A stretch of DNA of 35,642 bases from CAKVLS01 sp045651685 (GTDB lineage: Bacteria > Bacillota > Clostridia > Christensenellales > UBA1242), in contig JAZRSV010000021.1 in assembly GCA_045651685.1 (NCBI GenBank), forward strand, positions 1-35,642, given 5' to 3'. Of the stretch, positions 32,248 through 35,642 are shown in pieces. The notes under the pieces are model-generated. The model had not been told where the DNA came from, did no database searches, and saw only the letters and a program-made list of their open reading frames with translations. Positions within the stretch are counted from its first letter, which is position 1; every line of letters begins with the position of its first letter. The position numbers and the translations under genes were made by a program.

Positions 32248-34893
32248 ATGAAAAAGCGTCTAAAAAACTTTCTTGTAGGCATGATGCTTGTTTTTCCAAT
32301 GCTGCTAACTGGTTGTGCTAATCCGTTTGGATCTTCTAATAGTGTAGGCAAAACAGAAACAAAATTGCCAAGCATAGAGCAAGAATCTGGTGGTACTCCT
32401 GGTAAACCTAGCAACAGTGGCGGTGGTGGAGCAGCCGAAGAAGAAGAGCCAGAACCTGTTTATTATGATCCTGCCAATGACGATCAAGATTTGTACTCTT
32501 CTATCACTGACTACTTTAACGCGACAAAGATGATATATAAACCAGGCACAGTTGCCAACAAGAGTGAGATTAAAAATTTCTTGTTAAATTCTAGTCCAAG
32601 TTCTCCTGATATTTCAAGAGTATTTTTAACAAGATTCTTGTCAGAATACACAACAACTGGTTTTAATGGTACTAACGACTCTGTTAACTACGGAACTGTT
32701 GCAAATGTTGGTTCTGATAGACTTGTCACACCTTTTAATGCTGTTACAACAACATCATTAGTTCAAGCTGGTTTGGTTCGTAGCGATAATACAGCAACTT
32801 TGAATACAAAACTTGCAAATTATTCTGCAGAGCGTATTTTGCCAAAGATTGTTAACGACATGATGAATATGCAAGGTATATACAAAGCAACAGTGACTAG
32901 TTCTAGTCCAGCTGTAGATTATGTACTGTTTACACCAAGTGCAGCATATTCTGAAGCTAACTTGCCAATTACAGTTTCTTATAATAGTGCAACTTCAAAA
33001 TATCAAATTAACTTGCCAACCTCTACATCATCTGCAGTATATAATGCTTATGATGTGTCATTGACTACAGATATTTGTGATTGGGTAGACGAAGAAACAA
33101 ACCCTCTAATACCAGTAACAGACTATACAAAGGCAGAAATAAACCCAGGTTTTTACTATGTAAAAGCAACTATAGGTGGTAGCTCAAAAGTATATATGTT
33201 AGTACTTAACGGTACAACAGGTGAGCATCCTAACTTTGCTACTAATGTAGAAAACAACCTAAAATACATGTTAGACAGCCACTCAAGTGGTATTATATAT
33301 AATGTTAATAGCATTACTAGTACAGTATCAAGCAAGGGCCATACATATTATACTGTTGGTCTAACTCAATGGAAAAAGACTATTTCTGCACCTGCAACTA
33401 ACACTTCTGCAGAAACTTTGGTGACAACATATATTTCTCAATACAGAACTGCACTTTCAGTAGATTTTGCTTCAGTTTTGTTATTTGGCCTAAATGATGC
33501 AAAAGGTATTGCCTTCCCAGATGTTGAGATTTCTCATTCTGGTTTTACAGGCACACCTCAACAATACTATACTCAAACAATGGCTAATCTAGGCGCATAC
33601 GCTGACAATTATGTTGATTTTTGCGCTACATATATCGATCATAAGGGTGTGACTTCTTATGAAGCAGATATGCTTGTAGAGTTTTTCTTAACCAACTACA
33701 TTGGAGCAGAAGTACTTGCTCTAGAAGAAGCTAGATATACATTTATGACAGACATTAAAGAAGATGGCGAAGTTAATGCATTTAGCTCTAACGAAGCGAT
33801 TTTTGATAGTGCTGGCAAAGTTATAAAATACAGAAAATTAATCGAAGGTTACAGCAACAATTCTAACCGTGCTGTTTCTAAAAACGATGCTTTTGATTCT
33901 ATCACATATAGAGTTGCAACTGCTGCAGATAGAGAGGTTAGCCCAGATATCACAACAAATGCAGATACAACTTTTGTTAGATATGATGGTAGACTTGATA
34001 CTCGTCAATTATTGTTCAAAAACTATGTAAATACAGCATATGCAAGTATGTATTTCGTTATTGGCGATCAAGTATCAATTATGCAATTTGACATCGATAT
34101 TGATGTAGAATTGATAGATGTTAAGACAAATTATTTGATGAATATATCTTTTAACAATGACCTAGATGCCAACGGCAATGTTGTTGTTTATGAAGACGAA
34201 GAAGAGTCTGGCGGAGATGAAGACTTGGGTGAAGACGAAGACCTAGGCGAAGAAGGGGACGAAGAGTTAAGCAACGATAAAGTTCTTGATCAATATTTGC
34301 TTGGCAAACTTCAATCTATAGTTTTGATGCCAGATGTAAAAGTAGAGCTTCATTATTTTGAATTGTTAATTCAACCAGATATATCAAAACTTAACTATGT
34401 TGCAGGCGAAACTATCACTGCAAGACCAATATTGCGTTATTGCAGAAATGGTCAAATATACACATGTACTAATCTTTTGATTGATGGTGCAGGTGAGGCA
34501 GAACTTTTTGCTTATTATGATGAAGAAACTGGTGCATATATGGCAGATCCAGTAAGTATTATTTACGGTAGTGGCGATTTCTTCACTTTTGTTGATGAAG
34601 ATGGCAATGCATGTCCAGATATCACATCGATTACACTTAATAGATTTACCAATCACGAACCAACATCAGTTCGTATGAGCAACTTCTTCCAAGTAGGCAA
34701 GGCAGTTCCTCAAAGTCTTGATCACTTTAGAGTAAGCAATCAAGCAAATGGCAAAGGTGTAAACTATGTTTACAATGATACTTCAACAGACTTTTTAGAA
34801 ATTAGCTTCTTAATCTCTGTTGGTAGCCAAAATTATGCTAACAACTATGGTATTGGCGTGTCTGTTGGCGATATTTATGGCAAAGTTTTATAA
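32248..34893 (+). CDS. Large lipoprotein encoded in the secretion cluster
   Basis: This 881-residue exported lipoprotein is unrecognised. The signal peptide ends in the lipobox LLTGC with the lipidated cysteine at 23. A short Ser/Gly linker and the acidic run AAEEEEPEPVYYDPAND follow. The bulk is soluble, rich in Thr, Ser and Tyr, and probably all-extracellular. Near residue 650 there is a second strongly acidic Gly/Glu/Asp tract (GGDEDLGEDEDLGEEGDEE) that divides it from a C-terminal beta-rich domain. The start at 32248 is five bases after AAAAGGGG; the frame could begin at a GTG six bases earlier, but that lies in the ribosome-binding site. Its place between the VirB2-like and polytopic genes suggests an envelope component of the secretion apparatus. 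That is inference. Confidence 0.78.
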   Translation: MKKRLKNFLVGMMLVFPMLLTGCANPFGSSNSVGKTETKLPSIEQESGGTPGKPSNSGGGGAAEEEEPEPVYYDPANDDQDLYSSITDYFNATKMIYKPGTVANKSEIKNFLLNSSPSSPDISRVFLTRFLSEYTTTGFNGTNDSVNYGTVANVGSDRLVTPFNAVTTTSLVQAGLVRSDNTATLNTKLANYSAERILPKIVNDMMNMQGIYKATVTSSSPAVDYVLFTPSAAYSEANLPITVSYNSATSKYQINLPTSTSSAVYNAYDVSLTTDICDWVDEETNPLIPVTDYTKAEINPGFYYVKATIGGSSKVYMLVLNGTTGEHPNFATNVENNLKYMLDSHSSGIIYNVNSITSTVSSKGHTYYTVGLTQWKKTISAPATNTSAETLVTTYISQYRTALSVDFASVLLFGLNDAKGIAFPDVEISHSGFTGTPQQYYTQTMANLGAYADNYVDFCATYIDHKGVTSYEADMLVEFFLTNYIGAEVLALEEARYTFMTDIKEDGEVNAFSSNEAIFDSAGKVIKYRKLIEGYSNNSNRAVSKNDAFDSITYRVATAADREVSPDITTNADTTFVRYDGRLDTRQLLFKNYVNTAYASMYFVIGDQVSIMQFDIDIDVELIDVKTNYLMNISFNNDLDANGNVVVYEDEEESGGDEDLGEDEDLGEEGDEELSNDKVLDQYLLGKLQSIVLMPDVKVELHYFELLIQPDISKLNYVAGETITARPILRYCRNGQIYTCTNLLIDGAGEAELFAYYDEETGAYMADPVSIIYGSGDFFTFVDEDGNACPDITSITLNRFTNHEPTSVRMSNFFQVGKAVPQSLDHFRVSNQANGKGVNYVYNDTSTDFLEISFLISVGSQNYANNYGIGVSVGDIYGKVL

Positions 34894-34950
34894 AATATTG
34901 CTAAAAAAACAAAAAAAATAAAAATTTTGTATAAAACTATCAAATTATTA

Positions 34951-34979
34951 TGTACAAATAAAAAAATATTTGTTATACT
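34951..34979 (+). promoter_or_regulatory. Promoter of the last gene
   Basis: TGTACA (34951-34956) and TATACT (34974-34979) are 17 bases apart, with TGT preceding the -10. No terminator separates it from the lipoprotein gene, so read-through is also possible. Confidence 0.6.
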
Positions 34980-35013
34980 AAACAAGTAAAATTTATTAAA
35001 AGAGGAGGGTTTT

Positions 35014-35642
35014 ATGTTAGCTACAATTAGTTCTTCACTTTCTGCTGGTATTATAGATACTATTAAGAACATCGTTAAGTTTGTTGCCAACTTACCAAAC
35101 TTGCTTTCTGGCTTGTTGCAAGCAGCATTGTCATTAATTTATGTACTAATGTACTATACATTTATGTCAATTGCTGTTTCTGTTAACTTCTTCGAAGCTT
35201 TGTTTAAGAAGATGGCTGGTCTAGAACCAATGCTTACTGCTGACGGTAAATATCAAGATATAGTAACTATATTTATTGGTAGTAACGAAGTGTGGGGTTT
35301 ATTTGTATCAATTCTTGTACTTTCTATAGTATTGTTGATGCTATTTACCTTTATCGCTATTATAAAATCAGAATTTAGTTTGGATGTTAAGGGTAGTGCA
35401 AAGGGTCCAATTATCGCAAGATCTCTAAAATCACTTGCAATGCTTGTTATCGTTCCAGCTGTTAGCGTAATGGGTATTTACGCAACCAACGCAATCACAT
35501 TAACTATCAACGACATGTTCCGTAATGGTGACGATGTACCATTGTGTAACCAGGTATTCTATGTCGCGGCGTACGGAGCAAACAGGGCGCGTATAGATGG
35601 TGACTTTAAGTATTACATAACAGGTAGTACCGTAGGTCTCAT
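35014..35642 (+). CDS. Polytopic membrane protein, VirB6/TrbL-like, cut by window end
   Basis: The frame is open to the window end, giving at least 209 residues. RBS GAGGAGG (35002-35008) is near perfect. Visible hydrophobic segments are at about residues 34-58, 93-117 and 138-160. They are separated by an outside loop with EALFKKMAGLEPMLTADGKY and an inside loop KSEFSLDVKGSAKGPIIARSLKS. An amphipathic segment, SAGIIDTIKNIVKFVANLP, precedes the first helix. A multi-helix inner-membrane protein in this position is usually the VirB6/TrbL-type channel component of type IV secretion. I see no diagnostic motif, so the call rests on topology and context. The three-prime part is missing. Confidence 0.6.
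   Translation, partial: MLATISSSLSAGIIDTIKNIVKFVANLPNLLSGLLQAALSLIYVLMYYTFMSIAVSVNFFEALFKKMAGLEPMLTADGKYQDIVTIFIGSNEVWGLFVSILVLSIVLLMLFTFIAIIKSEFSLDVKGSAKGPIIARSLKSLAMLVIVPAVSVMGIYATNAITLTINDMFRNGDDVPLCNQVFYVAAYGANRARIDGDFKYYITGSTVGL

Noticed and set aside
1..35642. CRISPR arrays, insertion sequences, tRNA and rRNA genes
   Set aside because: None was found by reading: no regularly spaced direct repeats, no transposase or integrase frames, and no complete tRNA fold.

Overview
The window is AT-rich chromosomal DNA from an endospore-forming Firmicute. The best fit is class Clostridia. It carries Spo0A, SpmA/SpmB, SpoIIR, SleB, YpeB and RicT. Its spore-coat morphogenesis protein is of the clostridial SipL type (SPOCS domains plus a C-terminal LysM) rather than SpoVID. 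No rRNA, tRNA, CRISPR array, transposase or integrase was found. The lineage is inferred from gene content only.

Positions 1-8.9 kb hold housekeeping genes: greA, a GNAT acetyltransferase, enolase, a small membrane protein, the overlapping set holB-ricT-yabB, the convergent pair spmA-spmB, and tatD-rsmA. The order holB/ricT/yabB/tatD/rsmA/veg follows the Bacillus subtilis origin-proximal segment, with several genes missing and sporulation genes inserted.

Positions 8.9-18.3 kb are dominated by sporulation and germination. There is an unrecognised Cys-motif protein behind an unusual promoter, a beta-propeller-like lipoprotein, spo0A with an exact 0A box upstream, a zinc-ribbon protein with a very acidic tail, veg, sipL, and then a tight spoIIR-sleB-ypeB run. 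The last three would make the forespore engulfment signal and the spore cortex hydrolase with its partner from one transcript.

Positions 18.3-21.2 kb hold a DUF3841 protein, a fructose-6-phosphate aldolase/transaldolase-family enzyme, and a Rho-like protein. The Rho-like protein keeps the RNA-binding half but has lost the Walker A loop and the C-terminal end of the ATPase.

Positions 21.2 kb to the end are the accessory part. There is a 2,624-residue secreted, membrane-anchored Ig-like repeat protein and a VirD4/TraG coupling ATPase, both on the minus strand. Divergent from them are a VirB2-like small membrane protein, an 881-residue lipoprotein, and a polytopic membrane protein cut by the window end. 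I read this as one edge of a type IV secretion or conjugation-like apparatus with a giant surface adhesin. The adhesin promoter has an exact Spo0A-box match just upstream of its -35, so it may be tied to entry into sporulation. Relaxase, VirB4 and integrase are not in view, so whether the system moves DNA or is a fixed chromosomal secretion machine cannot be decided here.

Most transcription units end in clear intrinsic terminators and many have readable sigma-A-type promoters. Starts were moved from the longest ORF to the nearest ATG with a good Shine-Dalgarno where the two disagreed.
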